Positions 46,240 to 56,891 of a DNA stretch of 64,000 nt are shown in pieces. Position numbers and translations under genes: made by a program. This DNA is from Sphingomonadaceae bacterium (GTDB lineage: Bacteria > Pseudomonadota > Alphaproteobacteria > Sphingomonadales > Sphingomonadaceae): the NCBI GenBank assembly GCA_947463325.1, contig CANHQT010000005.1, positions 1 through 64,000 on the forward strand, written 5' to 3'. Position 1 is the first letter of the stretch, and the number at the start of each line of letters is the position of its first letter. Under the pieces are notes generated by a model that had not been told where the DNA came from, made no database searches, and worked only from the letters and a program-made list of their open reading frames with translations.

Positions 46240-48408
46240 GTGACGCTGCGACAGATAGCTATTGCCAGTTTACGCGCTTCCACGGCGGCGGCGTTGATTG
46301 CTTGCGCGCCGGTCGCGCTGGCGCAGACTGTGCCCGAGGATCTGGAAAACCTGCCCCCGCTCGATCCGATCGCGGAGGGTGAACTCCCGCCTGCCGAAAC
46401 GGTTGAAACGGATGCCGGGACTTTCCCGTCGGCTGCCGAGCCTTGGGAGGTTGAATGGCCCGAACTGGACGGCACCCTTAATCCGCTGCCCCAGCTCCCG
46501 CCGGTGGTCGCTGATGCTGATGAAGCACCGCTGTTCCCCTTGGAAAATGGCAGTGAGCAATTGGCCGACGCCAATGGTGCGGTGCCCCTGCCTGTTGAAG
46601 GCAATCTGGTCGCGGCGGGAGATGCCGCACAGCCCGCTTTGGCGCCGGTCGCTGAGGAACTGCGCTACTCGGTCGTGCTGGAAGGCTTCGGCGGCATTGC
46701 CGATGCGCTGTTCGAGACGCGGTTCGATGGCCTCTCTGTTTTGCGTGCAGGCGATGATGATCCCGCCAATGGCGCCCAGATCAACCGCCGCATTGCAGAG
46801 GATAGCGCTCTGCTCGACCGCATGTTGCGTAACGAAGGCTATTATGACGCGACACTGACCAATGAGGTCCGGCGCGATGGCAACCGGCTGCTCATCGTCT
46901 TCGTCGTGCAGCCGGGGCCGCGCTATACCTATGCGTCCGTCAGGCTCGAAGGGCTCGATACTACCGGCGCGGATGAAGCGGCTCGGCTGACGCCTTTCTA
47001 TGCCAGTCCCCCGGGTGATCCGATTGCCGCGGGTGATCCGATCATCGCCGATGCCATCATCGCCGGGCAGGCTACGCTTCAGGCGGCGCTGCGCGACACC
47101 GGATATCCGTTCGCCGAAAGCGGCGAGGAACTGGTGACGGTCGATCATGACACGCGCCAGGGTGTGCTCGAACAGGATGTGACTCCCGGCCCGCGCCTGC
47201 GCTTCGGCAGCGTTCTTGCTGACGATGACGGCCTGCTCGGTGCAAGGCACATCCAGCGCATTGCCCGCTTCCGTCCAGGCCAGTGGTATAGCGCGTCTGA
47301 CGTGGAGGATTTGCGCCGCGCGCTCATCGCCACCGGGCTCATCGCCTCGGTCGAAATTGAACCGCAGGCCAATGCCGATGGCGAGACCGTCGATGTCGGC
47401 GTCAGCCTCGCGCCGGCACCGCCGCGGACGATTGCCGGGCTGGTCGGTTTTTCGAGCGGTCAGGGCATTCGGGCAGAAGTCAGCTGGGAACATCGCAACC
47501 TGTTTCCGCCGGAAGGGGCACTGATCCTGCGCGCCGTCGCGGGCACGCGTGAACAGCTCGTCAGCGTCACCTTCCGTCGCAACAATTTCATGCACCGTGA
47601 TCGCGTGCTGACGGTGCAGGCGTTGGCCAGCAATATCGATAGTGACGCGTTCGAAGCGCGCACCATCTTCCTCCAAGGACGGCTCGAACGGGCCTCCACG
47701 CTCATTTTCCAAAAGGAATGGAGCTGGGCGGTCGGGGCGGAAATCATCGGCACTGATGAACTGGCTTTTGTGCCTGCGCGCAATGCGGATTTGCGCCGCC
47801 GCTATGTCATCGGCGGTGTTTCGGGCCTGATTGCCTGGGATCGCTCGGATGATCTGCTCGATCCGACACGCGGTTTCCGCCTCACTGGCCGGGTGATGCC
47901 CGAAGTATCGTTCAACAGCGGCACCTTTGCCTATGTCCGAACCCAGTTTGACGCGACTGGCTATCTGCCGCTGGGTGATCGGGCCGTGCTCGCCGGGCGG
48001 TTGCGGCTTGGCGCTATCTCCGGGGCGGACCGAGACGATATTGCCCCATCACGGCGTTTTTACGCCGGCGGCGGCGGATCGGTACGTGGCTATGGTTTTC
48101 AGGCCATCGGCCCGCGCAGTTTCGATAATGATCCCGTTGGGGGTACCGGCCTGTTCGAAGTCGCTGTCGAAGCACGCATCAAGGCGTTCGGCGATTTTTC
48201 GATCGTGCCCTTCGTCGACGCCGGCAACGTCTATACCTCCAACGTGCCGAGCCTGTCCGACATTGGCGATTTGCGCGTCGGTGCCGGCATCGGCGTGCGT
48301 TATGCGACCAATTTCGGCCCGATCCGGGTCGATGTCGGCACCCCGCTCAATCCGCGCCGCGGGGATAGCCGTATCGGGGTTTATGTCAGCCTGGGTCAGG
48401 CCTTCTGA
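46240..48408 (+). CDS. tamA: TamA: Omp85-family outer membrane translocation protein
   Basis: The 722-residue protein has a signal peptide (LRQIAIASLRASTAAALIACAPVALAQ), an acidic linker (~30-130), POTRA domains and a C-terminal 16-strand Omp85 barrel with ARRFYAGGGGSVRGYGFQ (the conserved L6 V/I-R-G-F/Y loop) and a final aromatic residue. It works with TamB in moving proteins or lipids to the outer membrane. I chose GTG at 46240 because it starts the signal peptide; an ATG at 46156 gives 28 extra residues. The stop overlaps the tamB start. Confidence 0.92.
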   Translation: MTLRQIAIASLRASTAAALIACAPVALAQTVPEDLENLPPLDPIAEGELPPAETVETDAGTFPSAAEPWEVEWPELDGTLNPLPQLPPVVADADEAPLFPLENGSEQLADANGAVPLPVEGNLVAAGDAAQPALAPVAEELRYSVVLEGFGGIADALFETRFDGLSVLRAGDDDPANGAQINRRIAEDSALLDRMLRNEGYYDATLTNEVRRDGNRLLIVFVVQPGPRYTYASVRLEGLDTTGADEAARLTPFYASPPGDPIAAGDPIIADAIIAGQATLQAALRDTGYPFAESGEELVTVDHDTRQGVLEQDVTPGPRLRFGSVLADDDGLLGARHIQRIARFRPGQWYSASDVEDLRRALIATGLIASVEIEPQANADGETVDVGVSLAPAPPRTIAGLVGFSSGQGIRAEVSWEHRNLFPPEGALILRAVAGTREQLVSVTFRRNNFMHRDRVLTVQALASNIDSDAFEARTIFLQGRLERASTLIFQKEWSWAVGAEIIGTDELAFVPARNADLRRRYVIGGVSGLIAWDRSDDLLDPTRGFRLTGRVMPEVSFNSGTFAYVRTQFDATGYLPLGDRAVLAGRLRLGAISGADRDDIAPSRRFYAGGGGSVRGYGFQAIGPRSFDNDPVGGTGLFEVAVEARIKAFGDFSIVPFVDAGNVYTSNVPSLSDIGDLRVGAGIGVRYATNFGPIRVDVGTPLNPRRGDSRIGVYVSLGQAF

Positions 48409-51400
48409 TGGCGGACAGCGGACAGACGGACCTTGCCCCCGCGCCCACCCCGCGCCGGGGCCGCGTCTGGCGTTGGCTGGGCGGCACATTTGCCGCGCTG
48501 CTTCTGCTGTTGATTGGTGCGGGTCTGCTGCTCGATAGCGGAGCCGGGCGTCGTTTCTTGGCGGATCAGATCGCGACGCTCTCACCGGACAGCGGGCTCA
48601 AGATCCGCATCGGCCGCATCGAAGGGTCGATCTACGGCAATGCTGTGCTGCGCGATGTGCGGCTCTCTGATCCCGAGGGCGAATTTCTGCGCGTGGCGGA
48701 AGCTCGGCTGGATTGGCAGCCGTTCGACTTTGTTTTCCGAAACCGGTTGTCGATCGATTCACTGGTCATTCCGCGCGCCACACTGGCGCGTCTGCCCGAA
48801 CTGCGGGAAACCGATCCCGACGCACCGATCCTGCCCGATTTCGACATCCTGCTCGATGATCTGCGGGTCGAACGCCTGACGCTCGGCCGCGCTATCTCCG
48901 GTGAAACCCGTGTCGCCACTGTGCGCGGGCGCGCGGACATCCGCACTGGCACTGCGGATATCGATTTGGATGCTCGCCTGATCGATGGCGGGGATCGCAT
49001 CACGCTTGATCTGGTGGCCTCTCCCGATCGCGGGGCATTTGATATCGATGCTGATCTGGTTGCACCAAAAGGCGGTGTTATCGCGGCGCTGGCCGGGCTG
49101 GACAGCGGCGTCACCGGCATCGTGCGCGGCAGCGGCAATTGGCAGAATTGGCAGGGCGCGCTGATTGCCGATGCCGGCGGCGGCGCGCTGGCCCGGCTGC
49201 GGCTGACCGCGCGCGACGGGCTTTACGGCATGACCGGGCGTGTGCGCCCCGGACTGGTGCTCGATGGCCTCATCGATCGGCTCGCGCCGCAGGGCATCGC
49301 CATCGATGCGTCAGGCCGGTTTGAAGGCCGCCGCTGGGACGGCCGCTTCGATGCGGTGGGGGAAGGTCTGCAGATCGGCACCACAGGGGCGCTCGATCTT
49401 GCCAACAATCGTTTCTCAGGGTTCCGCGTTGATGCCTGGCTGCGCCGGCCGGCCGCGCTGCTTGACGGGACGGACGGGCAGAATGTCCGCTTCGCCGCGC
49501 GGCTTGATGGTGGCTTTGCAGAGCCCCGTTTCGAATATCGGTTGAGCGCGCCTTGGCTGTCCTTCGGCAACACCCGCTTGTCCGGTATCGAAGCGCGTGG
49601 CGACGGGATCGCGGGTGGGGCAATCGCCCGTTTGCCGCTTCGCCTCACGGTCGAACGCATCACCGGTCTTGGCGAGTTCGCAGACGGCATTGTCCGCAAC
49701 CTCCGCGCGGAAGGTCTGCTGCAATGGCAGGATGGCGCGCTCACCTCCGATCTCATCCGGCTGCGGTCGGACGGGCTGGATGGTCGCGTCGCTCTCACCG
49801 CCGACTTTGGAACGGGCGATTATCTGGTTGGCTTCGATGGCGCGTTGCCGGGGCTGGAGGTAGGCGGGCTGGGCCGCGTCGATCTGGTGACGGATATCGA
49901 AGCGCGCCGCCGCGCTGATGGCAATGTCGCCATTACCGGCACGGCGCGTGCCGCGATGCAGCGGTTCGACAATGGCTTCCTTCGTACCCTCGCGGGCGGG
50001 CTGCCGACTCTCACCACCACGCTCGTGATCGGTTCCGACGGGGTGCTACGCTTCACCAACATTCGCCTTGATGCGCCACTGCTGACGCTGGCGGGTGAAG
50101 GGGAGCGCCGCTCCGATGGCACCTTCCGCTTCACTGCGCGCGGCGAGCACGGCGACTATGGGCCGGTCACACTCATTCTCGATGGGCCGATCGGGCGGCC
50201 ACATGTTGATCTCCGCTTCGCCAGTCCACTGCCTGCGGCCGGCCTCGCTGATGTCGATCTCCAGCTGCGGCCCGATGCCTCCGGCTTTGCCTTCTCAGCA
50301 CGTGGGGGATCGACCCTTGGTCTGTTCGAGGCCGAAGGGCGCATCCTCCTGCCCCCGGGCGGATCCGCCGTGCTGGATATTGCGCGATTGAGCGTGGGCG
50401 GCACCGTGGCGCGCGGCCGGCTGGCCGTCGTCGCTGGCGGCCTTGCCGGACGCCTCTCGATTGCCGGTGGCGGGCTTGACGGCGATGTCGCCTTGTCGAT
50501 GGCCGACGGCGTGCAGCGCATCGTACTCGCGCTCACTGCGCGCGATGCCAACTTTGCCGGGCCACCGCCGATTGCCATTCGCCGCGGCCAGTTGCGGGCG
50601 ACTATCCTGCTCGATCCGGCAGGGACTGACATTGACGCCACGTTCGAAGGATCGGGCATCCGTCGCGGCACGCTCACCATCGTGCGGATGGCCGGCACCG
50701 CCCGGGTGACCGACGGGCGCGGGACCGTGCGTGGCACGATGGCGGGGACACGTGGCCGCGGTTTTGAACTCGCCTTTGCGGCAGCCATCTCGCCTGACCG
50801 TTATCGTATCGGCGCATCGGGCACATTGGCGCGTCAGCCGATCCGGCTGGTACGCGAAGCCGTGATCCGGCGCGAAGAGGATGGCTGGCGGCTCGACCCT
50901 GCCGAACTGGCCTTTGCCGGCGGGCGCGTCCGCCTGTCAGGGGAATTTGGCAGCGGCGTTACCGTTTTTGATGTCGGCCTTGATGGTCTTCCGCTGTCGT
51001 TGCTCGACATTGTCGATCCCACACTTGGCCTCGGCGGCCGGGCGAGCGGGACGCTTAGCTATCGTGAGGCAGCCGGCTTGCCCACCGGGCGTGCCCAACT
51101 GCGCCTCCGCGATTTCAGCCGCGTCGGCCTGACCGATAGCGGCGGCTCGCTTGATATCGCGCTCAACGGGGCGTTGGAACCGGGCAGCGCGGCGCTGCGT
51201 GCAGTGATCGGTCAGGGCGGCCGGACCATCGGCCGGGTGCAGGGGCGCGTCACGCCGCTGGGTGGCGGTGATGATCTCATCGCGCGGGTGGTCAACGCCC
51301 CGCTCACAGCCAACCTGCGCTATAATGGAGAGGCAGGGACATTGTGGCGCCTGACCGGCATTGAAACGCTGGCGCTGTCGGGGCCGGTCGCGGTCAGCGC

Positions 51401-52583
51401 CGATGCCGGGGGCACGCTCGCTGATCCGCGCATTCGCGGTTCCCTGCGTGCCAATGGCGTGCGGTTCGAAAGTTTCCAGACCGGCACCGTTGTGACCAAT
51501 GCCAGCGCTGTCGGTCGTTTTGATGGTGCGCGCCTGCAATTGCGCAACATCGCCGGTGAAACGCCGGGCGGCGGCCGCGTGACGGGGGAGGGTGATTTCG
51601 ATCTGTCCGCTGCGGACGGCTTCGGCATGGACTTGCGCCTACGGGCAACGAATGCGCTGCTGCTGGCGCGTGATGACATCACGGCGCGTGTCACAGGCCC
51701 GGCGCGTCTGTTCAGTACCGGCAATGGCGGCGTCATCAGTGGCAATTTCACCATCGACCAAGGCCGCTTCCGCTTGGGTCGCGCGACATCGGCAGAGGCG
51801 CTGCCGGTGATCAATGTCGTCGAACTCAATGTGCCGGGGGATCGGGCGCCCCCTGTGGCGAGCGCCGCGACACGTTGGCGAATTGATGTCCGGGCGCGGG
51901 CACGCAACAATTTTACTGTCACTGGCCTTGGCCTCGAAAGCGAATGGTCTGCTGATGTTGCCGTCACTGGCCCGCTCGACACTTTCGGCATCGCCGGCAC
52001 CGCCCGGCTGGTGCGCGGCGACTATAATTTTGCCGGTCGCCGGTTCGAACTGGAAAGCGGCACCATCCGCTTCACCGGTGCGACCATCGATCCGGTGCTA
52101 GATATTGTGGCGGTGGATGACATCGCCGGTATCGACGCGCAAATCCGCGTGCGCGGTACGGGCCTCAGGCCGGAAATCACTTTCGCCTCCACGCCTGCCC
52201 TGCCGGAGGATGAACTGCTGTCGCGCATTCTCTTCGGCAGCTCGATCACAGACATTTCGGTGACAGAGGCGGCCCAGCTCGGCATCGCCCTTGCCAGCCT
52301 GCGCAGCGGCGGCGACGGGCTCGATCCGATCAACGCCATCCGCCGCGCAACCGGGCTTGATCGCCTGCGCATCCTGCCCGCCAACACCGAAATCGGTTCA
52401 GGCACCAGCGTTGCTGCCGGAAAATACATCACCCGCCGTGTGTTCGTGGAGATCATCACGGACGGGCAAGGCTATAGCGCGACCCGCGCCGAATATCAGG
52501 TGACCCGCTGGCTCGCGATCCTTGCCGCCATCTCGACCCTGAATGATGAGAGCATCAACGTGCGCGTTAAGCGCGATTATTGA
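48408..52583 (+). CDS. tamB: TamB translocation/assembly module protein
   Basis: The 1391-residue protein has an N-terminal membrane anchor (WLGGTFAALLLLLIGAGLLL), ~1,000 residues of repetitive beta strands forming a long hydrophobic groove (AsmA-like), and the C-terminal DUF490 domain with LPEDELLSRILFGSSITDISVTEAAQLG and GKYITRRVFVEIITDGQG. It bridges the periplasm from the inner membrane to TamA and is believed to carry lipids. It overlaps tamA by 1 base, a standard coupled pair. Confidence 0.95.
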   Translation: MADSGQTDLAPAPTPRRGRVWRWLGGTFAALLLLLIGAGLLLDSGAGRRFLADQIATLSPDSGLKIRIGRIEGSIYGNAVLRDVRLSDPEGEFLRVAEARLDWQPFDFVFRNRLSIDSLVIPRATLARLPELRETDPDAPILPDFDILLDDLRVERLTLGRAISGETRVATVRGRADIRTGTADIDLDARLIDGGDRITLDLVASPDRGAFDIDADLVAPKGGVIAALAGLDSGVTGIVRGSGNWQNWQGALIADAGGGALARLRLTARDGLYGMTGRVRPGLVLDGLIDRLAPQGIAIDASGRFEGRRWDGRFDAVGEGLQIGTTGALDLANNRFSGFRVDAWLRRPAALLDGTDGQNVRFAARLDGGFAEPRFEYRLSAPWLSFGNTRLSGIEARGDGIAGGAIARLPLRLTVERITGLGEFADGIVRNLRAEGLLQWQDGALTSDLIRLRSDGLDGRVALTADFGTGDYLVGFDGALPGLEVGGLGRVDLVTDIEARRRADGNVAITGTARAAMQRFDNGFLRTLAGGLPTLTTTLVIGSDGVLRFTNIRLDAPLLTLAGEGERRSDGTFRFTARGEHGDYGPVTLILDGPIGRPHVDLRFASPLPAAGLADVDLQLRPDASGFAFSARGGSTLGLFEAEGRILLPPGGSAVLDIARLSVGGTVARGRLAVVAGGLAGRLSIAGGGLDGDVALSMADGVQRIVLALTARDANFAGPPPIAIRRGQLRATILLDPAGTDIDATFEGSGIRRGTLTIVRMAGTARVTDGRGTVRGTMAGTRGRGFELAFAAAISPDRYRIGASGTLARQPIRLVREAVIRREEDGWRLDPAELAFAGGRVRLSGEFGSGVTVFDVGLDGLPLSLLDIVDPTLGLGGRASGTLSYREAAGLPTGRAQLRLRDFSRVGLTDSGGSLDIALNGALEPGSAALRAVIGQGGRTIGRVQGRVTPLGGGDDLIARVVNAPLTANLRYNGEAGTLWRLTGIETLALSGPVAVSADAGGTLADPRIRGSLRANGVRFESFQTGTVVTNASAVGRFDGARLQLRNIAGETPGGGRVTGEGDFDLSAADGFGMDLRLRATNALLLARDDITARVTGPARLFSTGNGGVISGNFTIDQGRFRLGRATSAEALPVINVVELNVPGDRAPPVASAATRWRIDVRARARNNFTVTGLGLESEWSADVAVTGPLDTFGIAGTARLVRGDYNFAGRRFELESGTIRFTGATIDPVLDIVAVDDIAGIDAQIRVRGTGLRPEITFASTPALPEDELLSRILFGSSITDISVTEAAQLGIALASLRSGGDGLDPINAIRRATGLDRLRILPANTEIGSGTSVAAGKYITRRVFVEIITDGQGYSATRAEYQVTRWLAILAAISTLNDESINVRVKRDY

Positions 52584-52628
52584 CGCAGGCTTCGACAGCC
52601 GTTGCCAGAGCGGCTAAGGCGGCGGTCA

Positions 52629-53789
52629 ATGTCTCCCCCGGACCTTCCCAACCAGCCCGATCTGCTGATCGTCGGCGGCGGCCTTGCCGGCGCGTTGACC
52701 GCGCTCGCCTTTGCGAAGCTCAGGCCGGAGGTGAAGGTTGAATTGATCGACGGCGGGGACAGTTTCGGCGGCAATCATGTCTGGTCCTTGTTCGCCAGCG
52801 ATCTTTCAGCGGAAGGTCGCGATCTGATCGAACCGCTCGTTGAGGCGCGCTGGCCGGCCTATGACATCGCCTTTCCACGTCGCCGTCGTACGATTGCGAC
52901 GCCCTATGCCAGCCTCACCAGCGAACGGCTCGATGCGGAGCTTCGCCGCATGCTGGGGGATCGCGCGCGTACCGGCATCGTGGTTGAAAACGTCGATCCG
53001 CATGGCGCCCGGCTCGCCGGCGGCGATCGTATCGAAAGCACCCACGCCATCGATGCACGGGGGCCGGGGCGCGAAGTGGCCGGCTATGATTGCGGCTGGC
53101 AGAAATTCGTTGGGCAGGAACTGCAGCTTGCAGCACCCCATGGCCTCACCCGCCCGATCGTGATGGACGCAACCGTCGATCAGATTGACGGTTACCGCTT
53201 CATCTATGTCCTGCCTTTTGGCCCCGACCGGCTATTTGTCGAAGACACCTATTACAGCGATGATCCGGCTATTGACCGGGAAGCTATCGCCGCGCGCATC
53301 GCCGATTATGCCCATATGAAGGGCTGGGACGTCACCGGCATCGGGCGGGAGGAACAAGGCTGCATCCCGGTTGTCATCGGCGGTGACTTCGATGCGCTGT
53401 GGCCGGCTGATGATGCTGTCGGCCGTGTAGGTGTGCGCGCTGGTCTGTTTCACCCGACCACGGGCTATTCGCTGCCTCATGCAGTCGAAACAGCGCTCGC
53501 GCTTGCCCGTGCCTGGCCGCTGGATGACCCCGCTGCCTTTCTGCGCCAGCGCGCGGCACGCGTCTGGGCACGTGGCGGCTTTTACCGGATGCTCGATACA
53601 ATGCTGTTCCGCGCGGCAAAGCCGCACGAACGCTACCGTGTGCTCCAGCATTTCTACCGTCTGCCGCGTCCGCTGGTTGAACGTTTTTATGCCGGAAAAT
53701 CAACTTGGGTGGACCGAATGAAGGTATTGTCGGGCCGCCCGCCCATCCCCATAGCCGTTGCCATGCGGGCTTTGGCAGGAAGAAAATGA
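52629..53789 (+). CDS. crtY: Lycopene beta-cyclase CrtY
   Basis: CrtY closes the ends of lycopene to give beta-carotene. The 386-residue protein has DLLIVGGGLAGALTALAF (FAD loop) and NHVWSLFASDLS near residue 45, YRFIYVLPFGPDRLFVEDTYYSD and GLFHPTTGYSLPHAV, all specific to CrtY-type cyclases. First gene of the carotenoid run; a weak TTCGAC/TAAGGC box pair ends 8 bases before the ATG. Its stop overlaps crtI (ATGA). Confidence 0.95.
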   Translation: MSPPDLPNQPDLLIVGGGLAGALTALAFAKLRPEVKVELIDGGDSFGGNHVWSLFASDLSAEGRDLIEPLVEARWPAYDIAFPRRRRTIATPYASLTSERLDAELRRMLGDRARTGIVVENVDPHGARLAGGDRIESTHAIDARGPGREVAGYDCGWQKFVGQELQLAAPHGLTRPIVMDATVDQIDGYRFIYVLPFGPDRLFVEDTYYSDDPAIDREAIAARIADYAHMKGWDVTGIGREEQGCIPVVIGGDFDALWPADDAVGRVGVRAGLFHPTTGYSLPHAVETALALARAWPLDDPAAFLRQRAARVWARGGFYRMLDTMLFRAAKPHERYRVLQHFYRLPRPLVERFYAGKSTWVDRMKVLSGRPPIPIAVAMRALAGRK

Positions 53790-55270
53790 GCAAGACAGCA
53801 ATCGTCATCGGTGCCGGTTTCGGCGGCCTCGCGCTCGCCATTCGGCTGCAGAGCGCGGGGATTTCGACCACCATCGTCGAAGGGCGGGATAAGCCCGGCG
53901 GTCGTGGCTATCATTGGAAACGCGAAGGCTTCACCTTTGATGCCGGCCCCACCGTTATCACCGATCCCGATTGCCTGCGTGAATTGTGGGGGCTTTCGGG
54001 CTCGGACATGGCGCAGGATGTGGAGCTCATGCCGGTCCAGCCCTTCTACCGGCTGACCTGGCCCGACGGGTCGGAGCTTGATTACACCAACGATATGGAT
54101 GTCCTCATGGCGGGCATCTCCCGCTTCCGGCCTGAGGATGCCGAAGGCTACGCCAAGTTCCTCGAATACAGCGCCGGCGTGTTCGAAGAAGGCTATGTGA
54201 AGCTGGGCCACGTGCCCTTCCTCGACTTTGCCTCGATGCTGAAGGCTGCGCCCGCGCTTGCCCGCTATCAGGCATGGCGCAGCGTCTATTCGATCGTCTC
54301 TTCCTATGTGAAGGATGAACGGCTGCGTCAGGCCTTCAGCTTCCACACACTGCTCGTCGGCGGGGATCCGACCAAGACCAGCAGCATCTATGCCCTCATC
54401 CACAAGCTCGAAAAGGATGGCGGCGTGTGGTTTGCTCGCGGCGGCACCAACGCGCTGATCGCGGGGATGGTGCGCCATTTTGAGCGGCTGGGCGGAACAT
54501 TGCGGCTTGATGATCCGGTGACGGAAATCGTCACCAATGGTGATCGTGCTACTGGCGTCGTAACCCGCTCGGGCTGGCGGGCCGATGCCGATGCTGTCGC
54601 GACCAATGCCGACATCATGCACAGCTACCGTGATCTTCTGTCGGGCAACGCGCGCGGGAAAAAGGCGGCGAAGAGCCTTGCGCGCAAGCGTTTCTCGCCC
54701 TCGCTGTTCGTCGCCCACTTCGGGCTCAAGGGCGATTTCCCGCATATCGCGCACCACAGCATCCTGTTCGGGCCGCGTTATCAGGGCCTGCTCGCCGACA
54801 TTTATGACAATGGCGTGCTGCCGGAGGATTTCTCGCTCTATCTCCACCACCCCAGCGCCACCGATCCCGGCATGGCCCCGCCGGGCCACGCCAGCTTCTA
54901 TGCGCTCGCGCCGGTCGCCCACATGGGCAAGCTGCCGATCGACTGGGCGGTCGAAGGGCCGAAGTTCGAAAAGCGCATTCTCGATGTGGTGGGTGAACGC
55001 TGCAACATTCCCGACATCCATGAACGGGTCGTGGTGAAATTCCACTATACGCCGGCCGACTTCGGCCATGATCTCAATGCCCACCTAGGTAGCGCCTTCA
55101 GCCTGGAGCCGGTGCTCTGGCAGAGTGCTTTCTTCCGCACCCACAACCGCGATGATGTGATCGGCAATCTCTATTTTGTCGGCGCAGGCACGCATCCGGG
55201 CGCAGGCATTCCGGGTGTGGTGGGCAGCGCCAAGGCGACGGCAGGCCTGATGATCGACGATCTGGCTTAA
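53786..55270 (+). CDS. crtI: Phytoene desaturase CrtI
   Basis: CrtI performs the desaturations that turn phytoene into lycopene. The 494-residue protein has AIVIGAGFGGLALAIRLQ (FAD) at the start, GYHWKREGFTFDAGPTVITDP and the C-terminal LYFVGAGTHPGAGIPGVVGSA signature. It overlaps crtY by 4 bases. Confidence 0.96.
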   Translation: MSKTAIVIGAGFGGLALAIRLQSAGISTTIVEGRDKPGGRGYHWKREGFTFDAGPTVITDPDCLRELWGLSGSDMAQDVELMPVQPFYRLTWPDGSELDYTNDMDVLMAGISRFRPEDAEGYAKFLEYSAGVFEEGYVKLGHVPFLDFASMLKAAPALARYQAWRSVYSIVSSYVKDERLRQAFSFHTLLVGGDPTKTSSIYALIHKLEKDGGVWFARGGTNALIAGMVRHFERLGGTLRLDDPVTEIVTNGDRATGVVTRSGWRADADAVATNADIMHSYRDLLSGNARGKKAAKSLARKRFSPSLFVAHFGLKGDFPHIAHHSILFGPRYQGLLADIYDNGVLPEDFSLYLHHPSATDPGMAPPGHASFYALAPVAHMGKLPIDWAVEGPKFEKRILDVVGERCNIPDIHERVVVKFHYTPADFGHDLNAHLGSAFSLEPVLWQSAFFRTHNRDDVIGNLYFVGAGTHPGAGIPGVVGSAKATAGLMIDDLA

Positions 55271-55318
55271 CAGCCTCCCCCCTCGACTTCGCTCGGTACG
55301 AACGGCATGGGGGAAAGG

Positions 55319-55900
55319 ATGAAACGTCTCGCCATCTACTGCGGCTCAGCCACCCCGGCTGATCCGATCTATGTTGAAACCGCCACCGCCGTCGGCACAG
55401 CACTCGCCGGTCGCGGTATCGGCGTCGTCTATGGCGGCGGGCGGCTCGGCCTGATGGGTGCGGTCGCGGATGCCGCGCTGGCCGCTGGCGGCGAAGTCAT
55501 CGGCATCATTCCGGAGGCGCTGGTCGGCGCGGAGGTTGCGCATCGCGGCTGCACGGAGCTGCACGTCGTCCCCGGCATGCATGAGAGAAAGCGGCTGTTC
55601 ACCGATCTCTCGGATGGCTTTGTGACCCTTCCCGGCGGTGTCGGCACCATGGACGAGCTGTGGGAAGCGATCAGCTGGGCCCAGCTTGGCTATCATGAAA
55701 AGCCGGTGGGCCTGCTCAATGTCGGCGGTTTTTATGACCATCTTGTCGCCTTCAACCGCCACATGGCAGAGGTCGGCTTCGTCCGTGCCGCGCATCAGGG
55801 CATCATGATCGTGCGCGATGATCTTGATGATCTGCTCGGCGCGATGGCTGCCTATGTCCCGCACAAGACCATCTTTGCGATGAAGGCGGAGGATTTGTGA
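55319..55900 (+). CDS. LOG family (TIGR00730) cytokinin-type phosphoribohydrolase
   Basis: The 193-residue protein has IYCGSATPADPIYVETA, VYGGGRLGLMGAVADAAL and the catalytic loop LPGGVGTMDELWE. Such proteins release a base from nucleoside 5'-monophosphates, e.g. isopentenyl-AMP, and in bacteria may act on AMP-type substrates (PpnN-like). GGGGGAAAGG precedes the ATG. Its stop overlaps the crtB start (GTGA), so it is part of the carotenoid operon. Confidence 0.9.
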   Translation: MKRLAIYCGSATPADPIYVETATAVGTALAGRGIGVVYGGGRLGLMGAVADAALAAGGEVIGIIPEALVGAEVAHRGCTELHVVPGMHERKRLFTDLSDGFVTLPGGVGTMDELWEAISWAQLGYHEKPVGLLNVGGFYDHLVAFNRHMAEVGFVRAAHQGIMIVRDDLDDLLGAMAAYVPHKTIFAMKAEDL

Positions 55901-56841
55901 GCTTGGCCAGCCGCAATGATCTGGTCGCTTTTGCCAGCGCCAGCATTGCGCGTGGCTCGAAAAGCTTCGGTGCGGCGAGCAAGCTGTTCGATACCCGCAC
56001 CCGCGAGCGCGCCTGGCTGCTCTACGCCTGGTGCCGCGCCTGCGATGACATTGCCGATGGTCAGGATCATGGCGGCGCGATGCACCCCACCGATGCCGAG
56101 GCGCTGGAACGCGCAGCCCGCATCCGCACCCTCACCGATCTTGCCTTTGCCGGGCAAGAAACCGGGGAGCCGGCGTTCGATTGCCTTGCCGTCCTCAACG
56201 CCGAATGCCCCATTCCGCGCCGCTTTGCCGATGCCCTGATCGAAGGGTTTGATCGCGATGCTGCCGGCTGGCGCCCGCGTTCGGAGGCGGATCTGTTCAG
56301 CTATTGCTGGAATGTCGCCGGTGCTGTCGGCTGCATGATGGCGGTGGTGATGGGGGTTGATCCGGAGGATGAGGACACGCTCGATCGCGCCTGTGATCTC
56401 GGCCTTGCTTTCCAGCTTGCCAACATTGCGCGTGACGTGGCGGAGGATGCCGCCGCTGACCGCTGCTATCTGCCGATGGAATGGTTGGTGGAAATGGACA
56501 TTCCGCCCGGCCAGCACATGCACCCTGCCTATCGTTCGCGCCTCGCGGTGATGGCGAAATGGCTGGCGGAATTTGTCGATCTTCATGAGGCGTCCGCCCG
56601 CATCGGCGCTGCGCGCCTGCCGTTCCGCGCACGCTGGGCAGTCTTGTCTGCTTCCGGCATCTATGGCGCGATTGCGGATAAGGTGCGCGAAGGCACCGAC
56701 CATGCCTGGGACCATCGCGTCACGACATCGCGCTCGGAAAAGCTTGGCTTTGTCGCGGCCGCACTCGCCCGCAGCATCGTGCCCGAACGGCCTTCGCACG
56801 CCGCCCTGACCCGCGAAGGGCTGTGGACGCGGCCGCGCTGA
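55897..56841 (+). CDS. crtB: Phytoene synthase CrtB
   Basis: CrtB joins two GGPP molecules into phytoene, the first carotenoid. The 314-residue protein has the two Asp-rich motifs AWCRACDDIADG (~45-56) and NIARDVAEDAAADRCYLP (~172-189), which bind the diphosphates via Mg. The GTG start overlaps the LOG stop. With crtY and crtI it should yield beta-carotene; no ketolase or hydroxylase gene is in the window. Confidence 0.95.
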   Translation: MSLASRNDLVAFASASIARGSKSFGAASKLFDTRTRERAWLLYAWCRACDDIADGQDHGGAMHPTDAEALERAARIRTLTDLAFAGQETGEPAFDCLAVLNAECPIPRRFADALIEGFDRDAAGWRPRSEADLFSYCWNVAGAVGCMMAVVMGVDPEDEDTLDRACDLGLAFQLANIARDVAEDAAADRCYLPMEWLVEMDIPPGQHMHPAYRSRLAVMAKWLAEFVDLHEASARIGAARLPFRARWAVLSASGIYGAIADKVREGTDHAWDHRVTTSRSEKLGFVAAALARSIVPERPSHAALTREGLWTRPR

Positions 56842-56891
56842 TCCGCTGTCGCCCCCGCCCCAAACCAGACACGACTGACCAAGGCCTCGCC

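Noticed and set aside
46270-47712. 480-codon minus-strand frame opposite tamA
   Set aside because: Low hydrophobic structure, no start site, fully inside a recognised Omp85 gene.
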